Shown: positions 1 to 10,600 of the stretch, piece by piece
How positions within the stretch are numbered: position 1 is the stretch's first letter
Layout: each line of letters starts with the position of its first letter
Assembly: GCA_013115135.1 (NCBI GenBank)
Contig: JABANP010000369.1
Coordinates: 1 to 53,891 of the forward strand
Length of the DNA: 53,891 bases
From: Perkinsus olseni
Lineage: Eukaryota; Perkinsozoa; Perkinsida; Perkinsidae
Direction of reading: 5' to 3'
Position numbers and translations under genes: made by a program
The notes under the pieces: model-generated
Database searches by the model: none
What the model was told of the DNA's origin: nothing
Seen by the model: only the letters and a program-made list of their open reading frames with translations

Positions 1-775
1 ATTCCTGATTCCTGATTTTTCTCAAGCGTTGATTCTGATTCTGATTCAGAATCATGGATTCCTGATTCAGAATCATACTCAGCCGCTGATTCTGATTCTG
101 AATCAATGAGTCAGAGTATTTTACTCAACCCAGTGAGTAAGAATCATGATCCTAGATTTTTCTCAACGTGATTTTCAGGATTCAAAAACTCATACTCGTG
201 AGTATTTTACTCAACTCGAGAACGCCGCAGATTCAGAATCACATTTTTACTCAGCGTGATTCCGAATCATACCTCACGTCTTGAGCATCCCCACTTTTGC
301 ACGTTAATTTTCGCTTTGATGTCTGTCACCGGGGTCCGACCCCCGGCACCGAAGGCTGATTCAGATTCTCCACGCTGAGTATTCATGCAATTTTCCCACT
401 GGCTTGGCATTGGTAATGGTTGCTCCAAGAATTGAACTTGGGTGGAGGGATGACGGTCCAAGTTCCAGGTCCAAATGAACAAACGAAATTGTCTGTCGCT
501 GGATCGCCTGTTCTGGCGAGCGCTTACCCACTTCCCATATCGCCTCAAGTGGGTGATTCAATTTAGTGAACGAGCTGATACCGCGAATTGACCATCTGAT
601 TTTGAATCAGAGGTTCTTGAGTAAAAATCAAGCATCGGCTTCTGATTTTTGAATCACGGCCGAGATTCAACTCAGCTCGAAAGATTCTGATTTCGTACTC
701 TGGAGTAAAATTACTGAATCACGACGTATCACTCACTGTGTGTGATACTGAGCAAAAATCTGACTCACCCCTTCG
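1..775. repeat. Palindromic-motif array element (left end outside window)
   Basis: Positions 1-260 and 590-775 are dense arrays of short self-complementary words: GATTCTGATTCAGAATCA-like units, and GAGTA/TACTC words spaced by T runs (for example around 109-125 and 199-216). The core at about 261-590 has a different composition and carries an antisense tRNA T-arm-like word (AGAATTGAACTTGGG near 427-441). The array, core, array layout matches the elements at 35024-35942 and 52871-53879. No ends or target duplication can be seen because the window starts inside the left array. Short open frames here lie in repeat DNA and are not supported as genes. Confidence 0.6.
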
Positions 776-845
776 AATCAGTATCCGCATACGGCCCCAG
801 GCATGAACCTAAGATACCGGATTGTGTGTTGATTGCCGGAACAAT

Positions 846-963
846 CTCCGGACGGGCGCTAATTTTTCTCTCATCGGCGCTAAACTTCCTTCCGCTTGGC
901 GCCATTTTTTCACATTGGCGCCTATTCTTTCTAATGTTGAGAAAAATTAGCGCCCGTCCGGAG
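846..963. mobile_element. MITE-like element with 25-bp perfect terminal inverted repeats
   Basis: The 25 bases at 846-870, beginning CTCCGGACGGGCGCTAAT, are repeated as a perfect reverse complement at 939-963. About 68 bp separate the arms and contain two further GGCGC(C/T) words. The compact non-coding form fits a miniature inverted-repeat transposable element, or a very stable cruciform. I see no clear target-site duplication, so the superfamily is not assigned. Confidence 0.65.
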
Positions 964-1001
964 TACCTGCCTTGATTGCCTTCTTTACGAAGCTGCGCAT
1001 T

Positions 1002-1051
1002 GTGAGTAGCGCGCGCCTAGCTGATCGATTGCCTGACGCTGAACTGCTAAG
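1002..1051 (+). repeat. Probable 5'-UTR intron with the GCGCGC/GATCGAT motif
   Basis: A GTGAGT donor at 1002 is followed by the word GCGCGCGCCTAGCTGATCGA (1009-1028) and a possible CTAAG acceptor near 1051, just upstream of the KH-protein ATG at 1088. The same word recurs in introns at 3487-3560, 9522-9591 and 21773-21832. The acceptor choice is uncertain. Confidence 0.4.
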
Positions 1052-1087
1052 AGGTATATCATTACTTTACCTTTGATTTGGTTCGCC

Positions 1088-3822
1088 ATGAAGGGTCAGA
1101 ATTTGCTTATCAAGCCCAACCTCCTCAACCCTCAGGCCGCTGCTCAGGGTGAGTGAAATTGTTGGCTGTTGGACTTGGTCACGTCATAGAAAAAGGATTG
1201 CCTTTTAATGTGTGTTGAGTCGCGCAGGCAGCGTTGGAGTATCTTGAGGTTGACGTAGCAAGATTCAAAGTAGGTTGGATAGTTGTGTATTCGGAGTTTT
1301 CAGGCAATGGTCAGTCCGCTGGAGAGACCAAATTTGAGGGTCCACCGATGGTCAACGAGCCCGTCCAGACAGATTGCTTCCGTGGCCGGGCCTTCCAGAG
1401 CGACTCGATGGGCGGCAACTACGCTAAGATGGTACCTCCACCGCTGCTCGGCCTCTCTCTTCACCTCCCTTCCCTCCTCAGATGAAGGAGAAGTACGGCG
1501 TCACCGTGTCGGTCGCTCCGCTCAGCGGCAACGGCGCCCTCGTGAACTGCCGAGCCCCTTCCAAGGACCAAGCCCTCTCGGCGTCGAAGGTCATCTCGAA
1601 GGTGGGTAGGAGGGCCCATGGGTCCATCGGGATGGAGATTTTCAGATCCTGTCTGGCTTCCATGTTGAGCTTATTGATACTACCGATGAGGTCTTGGACA
1701 AGCTCTTCGACACCACCATGAACCCTGACAAGACTATCGAGGAAGTACGCAGTCACCAGTACTACAACCACCACTATTTTCTTCTTTCAGATCTACATGC
1801 TCGGTCGTGTTTCCCATCTGAAGAACAAGGAACCCGGCGTGACCATCGCTAGGTCCAACCCGGACAACTTTGAGACTTCCCAGGTAGTAGTACGGCTCTT
1901 GGGGGAGGGACAAGGGTGATCTGGCCTTGTGTAGATTGGAATCATCGTCGAGGAGTCAGCGAGGAAGGAGCTCCCACGCATCAGAGCGGACGTGATGGAT
2001 CTTGTGAGGAAGTGTTCATTCACGACGGAGACGGTGAAGGTTCCCAGGTAGGATGGCGCTGGTGGGGTGGTAGGGATTATGTTTGTGTAGGGCTCACACC
2101 AAGACTTGGGGTGAGACGACTACTACGAGCGTCAATGATGCTCTCAACGGCGAGGCCATGATTTTCTTCCGACGGTGAGTTAACGGGGCGGTTGTCTTGA
2201 TGGTGATAGTTGTGATCAATAAGCTTGAGGTCTAGGGTTCGATCCCGAGGTATATCATTTCTTCTCAGAGCCCAGACTAAGGACGATGAGAGCTACTTGG
2301 ACTTGTGGGGAACTCCTGAGGGACGTGAGAGAGTGAAGGAACTGGTGAGAAGTTGGTACCGTCGCTCGGCCGTGCTGCTGCGACTTCCCCTCCCGTGGAG
2401 GGCGTGGTCTTCCCCCGACTCGACCAACTCATTGTCAATGATCGTTCTTGAAATTGCTGGCGTTCGTGCGCAGTTTTCGAGCGTATGGCGGATGTATTGT
2501 TTCCCGATTTGTTCTGTTTGCCCCTACGGAGCAGATCGGGGGATGTGTGTTTTGTCATGTTAGTTGAAGCAGTTTTACGAGGCGTCTAGCGTGCCGGTTC
2601 CGGAAGAAGCAGTTCAGCCGATGCTGCAGGACAGATGCAAGATTCTGCAGGACATCCAGGTTAGTCGAGGGGTCAGTCGTTGTGCCTGCCATTCGTTAAG
2701 TCGTTGGTTCTATCCTGGCAAGTGTACTTTTTCTCTTCTATTTAGAGAGATGCTGCGGTGTCGCTGTACTACTCCAAGCCGGACTCGGCGGTCTTCATCT
2801 ATGGTTTGAAGAATAACAAGGCTAAGGCTGTGGAGGATTTTAACAAGTAATCATCAGGGGGAGTAAAATTTTCGGCCCGGCGCAGCTGTTGAAGAAGTTG
2901 AAGGCATTTTATGATTTGTAGGTTTTTGGATAGTTTGCATAAGCAGCTTGCGAAGTACACCATTAAGCAGATTGAACTACGATCCGATGAGATGGGTATC
3001 CTGATTGGTCCAAAGGGTCGGAACATCAGGTGAGCAATCGGAAGGTCCCCGGTTCTATGCCCGGTGAGTATATTTTGTCCTATTGTCAGACGAATCACTG
3101 AGGAGTCACTTTGTCATGACATCCGTGTGGGAGAAGATCAGATAGTACGTCGCTCAGCTCCTTCCACCTCACGCGCCGTATTTTTCCGTCTATTAATTTT
3201 AAGCTACATTGTTATTGGATGGTAGGGTCGTATCATCGATAGAAACAGATTCTCTGGGTGTCTCGGATCGAAAAGGGTATATATTCGCAACGCTTTTTAG
3301 GTTACTATTACGGGCCTCCCCGCTGCTGTCGACAAGGCTGTCACTATGATCGAGGAAGAGCTCAGTATGAGGGTGTTCACGGGCTTTGGGCTCACCACTG
3401 GAGTTGATGTTGTTGCTTAGACGCAAGGAAGGACGTTATCACTGTGCAGTCGCCCGATGCTGAGAAGGAGAACGAACCCGCACCAGGTGAGGTGACGTGG
3501 TGTTGATAGCGCCCGCCATAGTGATCGATTTGTATTCTCTGGTAACTTTCTGTTCTTCAGAAGCCAAGTCGCTTCTGTTTGCTCGACGCGAGGGCGGATG
3601 GGGAGAGAAGGTAGTGAATATGGGATGGGGGAATCGAACCAGGGACCTCGGGATTGCTGTTTGGTCGTCATTAATGAGGTGACCTGCGTTTTCGTGTAGG
3701 CCCCTGAAGTGGCTACGGAGGAGCCAGTGGACTTGAACTCGACTGAGCAGTTCCCGCCACTTGGCGCTCATCCTTCTGGAAAGCCGAAGAAGGCGAAGTT
3801 CCGCCCGAGCAAGAAGCACTAA
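1088..3822 (+). CDS. KH-domain RNA-binding protein, 16 exons
   Basis: Sixteen exons join in consistent phase to about 478 residues: 1088-1148, 1304-1431, 1482-1601, 1646-1744, 1791-1883, 1935-2047, 2091-2174, 2269-2344, 2564-2659, 2746-2846, 2922-3029, 3090-3144, 3301-3364, 3421-3486, 3561-3610 and 3700-3822. Every intron is GT-AG. The ATG at 1088 opens MKGQNLLIKPNLLNPQ. Near residues 310-370 a KH domain is visible, with the RNA-gripping loop GILIGPKGRNIRRITEES (GxxG is GPKG) followed by a helix ending in VDKAVTMIEEEL. The N-terminal half may hold further diverged KH-like repeats. The tail is acidic and then basic (EQFPPLG, then KPKKAKFRPSKKH). The family binds single-stranded RNA or DNA; the exact orthologue is not recognised. 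Three introns (2175-2268, 3611-3699 and a 3'-UTR intron at 3827-3916) carry tRNA-like sequence. Confidence 0.85.
2175..2268 (+). repeat. Intron with sense tRNA T-arm (B-box)
   Basis: This intron of the KH-protein gene has a GTGAGT donor and TTCTCAG acceptor. GGTTCGATCC lies at 2236-2245 in the context CTAGGGTTCGATCCCGAGG, which reads as a tRNA T-stem and loop on the gene strand. Exon phase on both sides confirms the intron. Confidence 0.8.
3487..3560 (+). repeat. Intron with the GCGC/GATCGAT motif
   Basis: This KH-gene intron (GTGAGG donor, TTCTTCAG acceptor) contains AGCGCCCGCCATAGTGATCG at 3508-3527, a diverged copy of the word also found at 1009, 9559 and 21781. Confidence 0.6.
3611..3699 (+). 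repeat. Intron with antisense tRNA T-arm
   Basis: This KH-gene intron (GTAGTG donor, GTGTAG acceptor) contains GGGAATCGAACCAGGGACC at about 3629-3647, the reverse complement of a tRNA T-arm. The exons on both sides keep the frame. Confidence 0.8.
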
Positions 3823-3826
3823 GGTG

Positions 3827-3916
3827 GTGCGTAGGGTGTCGGATTGGTTCAGGGGATAACTTCGTGGGTTGGATGCCGAAGGTGGTCGGTTCGAATCAAG
3901 CATGTTTCTTTTTTAG
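3827..3916 (+). repeat. 3'-UTR intron-like interval holding a tRNA-length pseudo-tRNA
   Basis: Four bases after the KH-protein stop codon a GTGCGT donor opens an interval ending in a TTTTTTAG acceptor. Inside it, about 3838-3900 has an A-box-like GGATTGGTTCAGGGGAT, an anticodon-arm-like stem (CTTCG...CGAAG) and a B-box GGTTCGAATC at 3888-3897. The acceptor stem does not pair, so this is a pseudo-tRNA. Splicing in the UTR is inferred from the sites only. Confidence 0.55.
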
Positions 3917-4868
3917 GCACAGGCCTGGTGTTCATGGATTGTTTTGAGTACTGACTAGAAGACTCCCGGTAGTCCGCTGTCGTTGTACTGTTATTATCAT
4001 CAACATCATTGCGCTGAAAACACCCACTCTCGAGGCTGCGTGTCTATGGTCGAATAAGAGATTGCCGACCACCCGAGTTTTCTACTTCATCCAAGCTTTT
4101 CTTCTCTCTCTATTCGCTCAGAGTTGGACGTTATTTAAGGGGCGAGGGGATCGTCTAAAGGGAATCTGCTTGAAGCCATCCATGGCGATCTTGCGCTGTC
4201 TTCAGGGGAGCTTGGGAGTTTATGATTTTCGCAGTTCGTGATGATGGAAGGACACCCGCTCGACGCGCCTACCGACTTTCGGAGTGGCCAAGTGGAGGTA
4301 GTAGAAGGGGGAGGGGTTTATTGCAGTCATCCTGTCGAAAAGAATGTTGCTTTCATGGAGCGGTTTAACGGCAATTTTATGGAACGGTATTGGAGGGTTG
4401 GTGGTGTTAATTGCTTTTTCGCGTTTTGGGTTTCTCGTCCGCTTTTGGATTTGCGTGCTACCACGGTTATCGCGAAGTAGTGGATCGTGATGGTTGATGA
4501 GAGTCATGCAGTTTCGGTGGTAGTTTCTATCGTACGATTCTCAAGTGACTTGAGTCAAGTCCGCTCCACCGTCCATTCGGAAACAGAATCTCGAGTTGCC
4601 CATTCGTTTTGTCTAGATAAAGATAGACTGAGATAAAGACTGAGACTGAGATATTTTCCTGTGTTACCCCGTTCTTTTCTGAAGGTGCGCGGACGTTGTG
4701 GGGGGGGTCATGTTTGTATCATTATCTCGGTGAAGGACTCGTCTTGGCGGAGATGTCTCCGGTCGTTGCGCCCTCGCTGGCTCTATGTCCACTCACCAGG
4801 TTGAGACCGTGTGGGGTCCCCCTTGACCTCTGATGATCGCTATCGATACTCGTCGTGATTGAAGAGCC
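3917..4868. other. Intergenic stretch, no gene supported
   Basis: Between the KH gene and the next possible start at 4869 there are only short open frames without recognisable motifs. A GACTGAGATAAAGACTGAGA-type imperfect repeat lies near 4621-4655. Confidence 0.4.
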
Positions 4869-7394
4869 ATGAAGTTGAAATTGAGCGCCAGCGGTTTCGT
4901 CTCGGCTGGAAGGGTGAGTGGGAGATGGCTGATGGTGGTCGTGGCGTCTCGTCTCTCGGATGGTCCGGGGCGAGCGCGCGTGCTGTCGGCTACGGCATTT
5001 GAGGGAGCCCGGTGAGGGTAGCCCTTGGAGGTGAGGGATGATTCTGGTAGTCGGTTATGATGGTCTGGTGGTGCTTTCTGGTGGAGTGAGCGGATGGGTC
5101 GACGCGTATCCGAGCTTGATGGTGGGTTGTGGTAGGGGAGCTGCCGGATGGGAGACTGCCAGTGGCCGGATGGGCTGGAGCTGGTGCGCACGTACAGTGG
5201 CTGAGGGGCGTGCATGAGGTGCTTAGCATAGGGGGCTTAGCTGTGACTATCAAGGTTGGTGGAGCGGACTTGAGCCACGCCCGATTGAGACCCTTGGTGC
5301 GGCCGATCGGGTAGACCATGGTAGGGACCAGGGTACAGACAGAAGGTATCTTCAACTGGATGCTGCTTGTGCGCGTGTTAGACCGTGCGTAGTTTCATGA
5401 GCTGCTGAGTTTCCGTGGAGTTCAGGAGCTGCTTTGAGTTTGGTGGTGGGGCGCGCTACCGCCCCTGGGAGGTGATTGGTACCTGCTTGGCAGTTGGACG
5501 TTTGTTTCATGTCCTTACCATCGCGGCCTGCAGGTCGGCAAAATGCGGGAGCCAATTATCAGGGCTTCGTGAAGAGGTGTGGAGTTGAGCTGCTTTGTAT
5601 CTTTCTATGGTCGACCTCAGATACTCTCCTGAATCGTCGTGTTCCGATAATAGTCGGTGCCGCGGTCAGCCGGACCAAGCTCTGTTGTTGGGCGACTCTA
5701 GCTACCTCTTGGAGAGCGATCAAATGGCGCAGCGGGCAGCGATAGATGTGATGGTGAGTTGGGGCCGTCCCGCTCAGGTTCGATCCCTGGTCGAGGGCTT
5801 CTAGAGAGTACATTTTGTTTGCCGACCCACCAATGGAAGTACAAGGAAGCGTGCTTTGGAACGTTTGGACGATTGTGCTTGCGCTCACGGGTCTGCTCAA
5901 AGTCGATTCGTATCGTTGGTTGGTGTCGGCGGAGCGAAGCGTTGCACGTATTTCTTTTTTGGCAGGCCGGTGAAGGTCATGACGAGTCTGAATGGTCGGA
6001 TATTCGACCCAGGGATGTAACAGAAAATTTTTTAAGATTGGTCACTTTGGGTGAGTCGTGGGCAGCTATTCAATTTCGTGGCGCGCGGTAATTTGTGTCT
6101 CCTTTCAGCGACTGGCGGCTTGGCCTCCTCCGAGGGATCGGGTGCGAATCACCAAGCTCCTCCGGTAGGTCCGAGGAGGAGCTGTGGCTTCGTCGCAACT
6201 CGGCAAGACTCTATTTCAGGCAACCAACGGAGCTTTTCTGTCCTCTGAGCCAGTGCCAAGTACGTGTCGGAAAATTGGAGCACCCTCGGATCGAACCAGG
6301 GTCGATTGTTGTTGCCCTTTCAGGGTGCCCAGCGTCACAAAGATTGACGACTGAGGGGATTTCTGGAGATCTCCTCGGCCGGGAAAGCGGGGTGAACTCA
6401 AAGTCGCCCAGGGAGGTGAGGACCGCTTGCGCGGCGATTTTTGGTGATTCTGTCCGAGCTGCAGGTTGCAACGGTGGCTCCGGCGGGGTGTCATCGAACG
6501 TTGACGATTGGGATGAGACCACAGGTGGTGGACCTCGACGATCTACTCAATCTGCGAGAAGATCGGACGACATTGATGATAAAAAGAGTTCCCCGAAAGT
6601 AGCGAATATATGGCCGGATAGTTTCTGCTGCCCGCTATTGTCGCACAGGTGGTGAGTTCGATCCCTGGTCGGACTGTTTCGTACGTTTAGGTATTCTTTG
6701 GCGCTCCTTCGAGAGGAGATTGCATCATTTCCGGGGTTGAATGACAGCTACGATTTGTTGTAGGAAAAACATCGGTCCTTGGGTTCGATCCGGGGACCTT
6801 TCGAATGACAGATATTTACCAGCTGACGCGTCGAAGGATGCTAACAGAGGGTATGCATTCATCAATTTGAAATCGGTGAGCCATGTCTATCTTTTCACAA
6901 GCATGCTACAAGTGAGTCCTCCCTCCTCGAAAGCCTCTTCTCGGGGATTCCCTCCTGCTCTTCAGAATCACGAGTGGCGGCACTACAATGCTCCACGCAG
7001 GACTTGCCAGCTTTGCTTTGCTCATATACAGGGTCGGGAAGATACTCTTCAGCATCTCACCCAAGAACGTACCCAAGGGTTCCGCGCTCTTTGCTGCTCT
7101 TCATCTCCTGCACCGGAGACGATTGCGATATAGTAGTGTCATCGCCTTCAGCTCAGCTTGAAATTTCTCGGTCACCGGGTTATTTCTGTCGTTAATTTTT
7201 CTATAATTTAATCAAATGTTACTGAAAAAATTTAAATTTTTTCGATTTTCGTCGAGTACATCATCGGTCAGGTCATCCCCTATACATGCTTCAGCAGCGA
7301 AGGCGCCACCTCGATGCGGCGCCAGAGCTGAATTTATTGTAAGTGGCCGCGAGTTCGATCCCCGGTAAAAGCATTTCTTCCTCTTTTATTCTAG
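4869..7394 (+). CDS. Uncharacterised multi-exon gene region
   Basis: I do not recognise the product. A possible first exon at 4869-4913 reads MKLKLSASGFVSAG before a GTGAGTG donor. Clearer exons follow: one ends at 5753 (...QMAQRAAIDVM); the next starts near 5805-5809 and encodes a possible membrane segment (SVLWNVWTIVLALTGLL); another at about 5966-6050 reads GEGHDESEWSDIRPRDVTEN. Introns at 5754-5808, 6051-6108, 6260-6323, 6652-6690, 6760-6811 and 7339-7394 have good splice sites. Downstream of 6323 I cannot keep a single long frame, so more than one gene or an unresolved intron is possible. The striking feature is that five of these introns carry a tRNA T-arm. Confidence 0.3.
5754..5808 (+). 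repeat. Intron with sense tRNA T-arm
   Basis: GTGAGT donor; acceptor TAG at 5804 or AG at 5808, the latter keeping the downstream frame. GGTTCGATCC lies at 5777-5786 within CTCAGGTTCGATCCCTGGTC. The T-arm occupies the middle of a 51 to 55 nt intron. Confidence 0.7.
6051..6108 (+). repeat. Intron with the AATTTCGTGGCGCGCG motif
   Basis: GTGAGT donor and CTTTCAG acceptor. AATTTCGTGGCGCGCG lies at 6072-6087. The same word recurs at 15637-15653 and 16164-16180 in intervals that also look like introns, and its inverse core is at about 19748-19760. Confidence 0.6.
6260..6323 (+). repeat. Intron with antisense tRNA T-arm
   Basis: GTACGT donor and CCTTTCAG acceptor. GGATCGAACC lies at 6288-6297, flanked by CACCCTC and AGGGTCG, which pair as a T-stem. 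Confidence 0.7.
6652..6690 (+). repeat. 39-nt intron whose donor overlaps a tRNA T-loop
   Basis: GTGAGT at 6652 runs directly into GTTCGATCCCTGGTC (6656-6670); the donor bases form part of the T-arm. The acceptor is GTTTAG at 6690. At 39 nt this is the smallest T-arm intron in the window. The surrounding gene is not identified, so splicing is inferred. Confidence 0.6.
6760..6811 (+). repeat. Intron-like interval with sense tRNA T-arm
   Basis: A GTAGGA donor, GGTTCGATCC at 6782-6791 (context CCTTGGGTTCGATCCGGGGA) and an ATGACAG acceptor. The flanking exons are not identified. Confidence 0.5.
7339..7394 (+). repeat. Intron-like interval with sense tRNA T-arm
   Basis: A GTAAGT donor, AGTTCGATCC at 7352-7361 (context CGCGAGTTCGATCCCCGGTA) and a pyrimidine-rich TTATTCTAG acceptor at 7394. 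Confidence 0.6.
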
Positions 7395-7678
7395 ACCAGT
7401 CAGCCCGCAAGAGGTCTGGGGCGTAGGAGATTATCAAATGCCGAACGAAGGTGATTCCATGCTTCGTTAGGAAATTGTAAGAGGGTCTAAGATTGCAAGA
7501 TTGCCCCCATTACTCAGATATTCTACAGCTCGGTAGCAGCACCGGTATGCCGTAACTGCATTAGTTGTAGTAGGCAGGTGCTGCTTATTATGCGCTTCTC
7601 GCGGCATTCTGAGAATCTTGCGTTCGTCGTAGTCTGACAATTTCCGGGGTCGGCGGTGAGGTCGCTGTCAGTGTCACG

Positions 7679-10600
7679 ATGAGCACTCTTTTGAAGCGGC
7701 CCTACGATGTGTTGGATGAGACGATGGAGGGCAAGGAGAGGAGGGTGGGTATGCAGAGGTGATAGGAGAGGGGTTTATGTGATTCCGACGGTGCTGGGGC
7801 AGAGCTGGGAGAACGGATTTCGTAGATTCGACAATTTTTTGAGTGATTTACGCAAGCCGGACCTGAATCAAAGGAAGAGACTGACTTAGTTGGGCTACGG
7901 TTAGGCTCCCTGGAGGAGCTGTGTTCCTTCATTCTCGGGGAGAAGAGAATGCAAGCTGTTCCGTTGTCTCCTGATGTTCTGGCGGCTTGTTTGAAGTCTT
8001 CTGCCGAGAATCTTCTTGCTCGTCAGTGTGGCTTCCCTTCTCGATTCTCTGGGCTGGGACGAAGTACCATCGCTAAATGCGATCTCCGAGGAGAAGTGTC
8101 GCGGAGCCCTTGGGACGGTGGTGAAGTTCCGGTGTATGGTCCAGGACGTGAGTCTAGATGGCTCCTTTACGCATCACTCGAACGCTGTTGTGATGCCGTA
8201 GTAGAGCACACTGTTATCAAGATAGCGATAGAAAATCACACGTTCCTAGGGTAGCTCGTCTCCGAGTTGTAGGAAATGTGGTATGAGAGGCGCCTGTTGG
8301 ACGTGACTGGTCACGCGGGCTATGTGATGCACTCTGAGCGTCTTCCGAAAGCGTGCGTCGAGATGCGCTCGGCGGCGTTGGGTTGTAAACAACGTAATGG
8401 CTCTGGATGGCTCTTCTTTGTCATCCTGTACGGCTGTTGTCTGTTGCGCACGGATTGACAGGTTATGAACCCAGAGCCGTACCAGCCGGTGATAAGGGAC
8501 AAGGGTGGCAATGCTCGGTGTGGGATGTAGTAGTGAAGGGGAAGGCCCTCCCCAGGGGACGCTCGCTTTTTGCTGATGGTCATTGTACGATTTCTCGCCC
8601 CGTTGGTGACAACAGAGCATCGACCAGGCGGCCGATGGTCAAGCTGGATAGCAGGTATCGCGAGGAGCAGCCGAGAGAAGATGGGGAGGATGGGGCTTTG
8701 CGGTGGGGGAGAGGAGAGTTCGAAATGGTGATCACTGGGGATCGAACCTGGGCGAAGGGATTGCGCTACTGAATGGGCTGTCCATTCATGAGGAACAATC
8801 CTCCGTTCTTTCTCGATGGAAGCTTCCCATATACATCGTGCTGTACATGGTACAATGGCCACGTCTCTCAGCACAGAGGGCGCCGCCGCCGGCTGTCTAC
8901 ACAATTGCGGTCTTCGTTCTTTGCCGTCGCTGATGAGTGCCTTGTCAGAGACAAGTTTTCCGCTGCGTGAGAGTTCCGGGGGAGACCAGTTGGGCAACAG
9001 AACAACAGGCTACTAGGGAGGTGTAAGTTGCATGTCGTGGAAGGGGAGACACGTCTCGAGGCCGATTGAACCAGAGCGGTCCTATTTCCACGCCGAGAGT
9101 CCCTTGGACCCTCATCTGCTAGGAGGGTCGTGCATTCTGACTGGGGTAGTCTAGCGTAGATGCGCGTTTGGTTTCAGGTGTAGGGGAGTGGATGCGGGAT
9201 CCAAGGTTGAAGCTGGCGGAACACAGGAGCGGATGACCTGCGGAAGGGGTAAAAATAAGTCTCCGATACCTGCCGAATAACTTTGCTGAGGATGTGTTCG
9301 AGTTATCTCGTCGCGCCTCAACAGTTTGTCTATTCGGTCGCTGCATCAGCCGCTTCTCTCCGCAACTTGGGAATCTTTCGGGTCGCGCAGCCGCAAGAAT
9401 TTCTTCGTGGTAGTTCTGTCATGAGGCTCACTGTTAGGGTTCAGATTCGGGTAGGCGAGAGGCTGTTGTGAAGGTGTATGACGTGAAGGAGATGGACAGG
9501 GATGCTATGAGGTTGCACGAGGTCAGTGTGAGGGTTGCGTGGGTTATAGGTGCTTAAAGCGCGCGCCCGGTTGATCGATATCGTCTCGCAGGTTGTTGAG
9601 ATTGTTGGGATATTGGATTCTGTTGGTACTGCTGAGAGCGTTCCTTGCAAAAGCGGTGGAGGAGGACCTCTTGCGCCTATCAGAGAGGAAGGGGACGACG
9701 AGGGTGAGAATCTTCATGTCGCGCGTGATGGATACAGAAAACGTTCAAATTGCCGCACGCCCTGTGTGTTGGTAATCAGTATCTCTGGAGCACGGAGATC
9801 GTCGCTCCTATCAGGGTTGGCGGGGTCTGCTGTGGTTGGCGGAGGTGGACTGAAGGAGGGGATGCTGTGCCGAATCCAAACGCTGAGGTTCCGCTCGGCG
9901 AATGACTGGAACCCTGCAGTAAGGACGGAAGGAGTGTAGTGGGAATCAGCATGGTGGTGAGTTTGTTAGATGCCACTGAATGAAGCGATGAGTAAGGAGC
10001 TTGTGACGGAGAGAGTCAGAGGGGAGCTCATTGACCATCTGAGCAAGTAGGCGGCGAGCGAGAGACAGATGGTGGAAGTATCACATTCTGGATTTCGCCA
10101 CGCTGACCGTTCTATCATCGAGTTCAGCAGTTCCGTCGAGAACCCTTTCGCAGCATTCATTGAAGCTCGGATGGCAAAGTGTGAAAATTTGCAGCATTCA
10201 TTGAAGCTCGGATGGCAAAGTGTGAAAATTTCCTACTCCGAGTGGGACACCTTGTAGATGGTATAATTCGCAACTTCGGGAACTACTGGTCTTGAGATGT
10301 GAACTCTCACTAGGTAGTCTGCATGCAGTTGCTGCACGGTTGTGTCAATTCTCGGTTAAAAAGCGCTACCGCCCTCTGCTGGCCACTCGGTCCGCCCTTC
10401 AGGTGTCTATGTGGAGATCGTCTGGCAGCTGAGTATCTTCTCCTGCATATGGTCTCGCGTCATGTTAGCGGACTTGGTACGGGCCTGGCCCAGGACAGCG
10501 GTCTGATTGTGGGCCACTGGCCGTTGAACATATCCGGCTTCTCAAAGAGTGAGTTGGAGCCTTTAGTCGGGTAGGCTTGTGCCAAGCTCGTCTCGTCAGG

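Noticed and set aside
1..260. CRISPR-like array suggested by regularly repeated short words
   Set aside because: Units are palindromic, of irregular spacing and too short, with no unique spacers of constant length, and the host is eukaryotic.
4793..5355. Two overlapping minus-strand frames rich in Pro, Ser and His
   Set aside because: Composition is typical of reading GC-rich plus-strand DNA backwards, and no splice-linked partner or motif is present.
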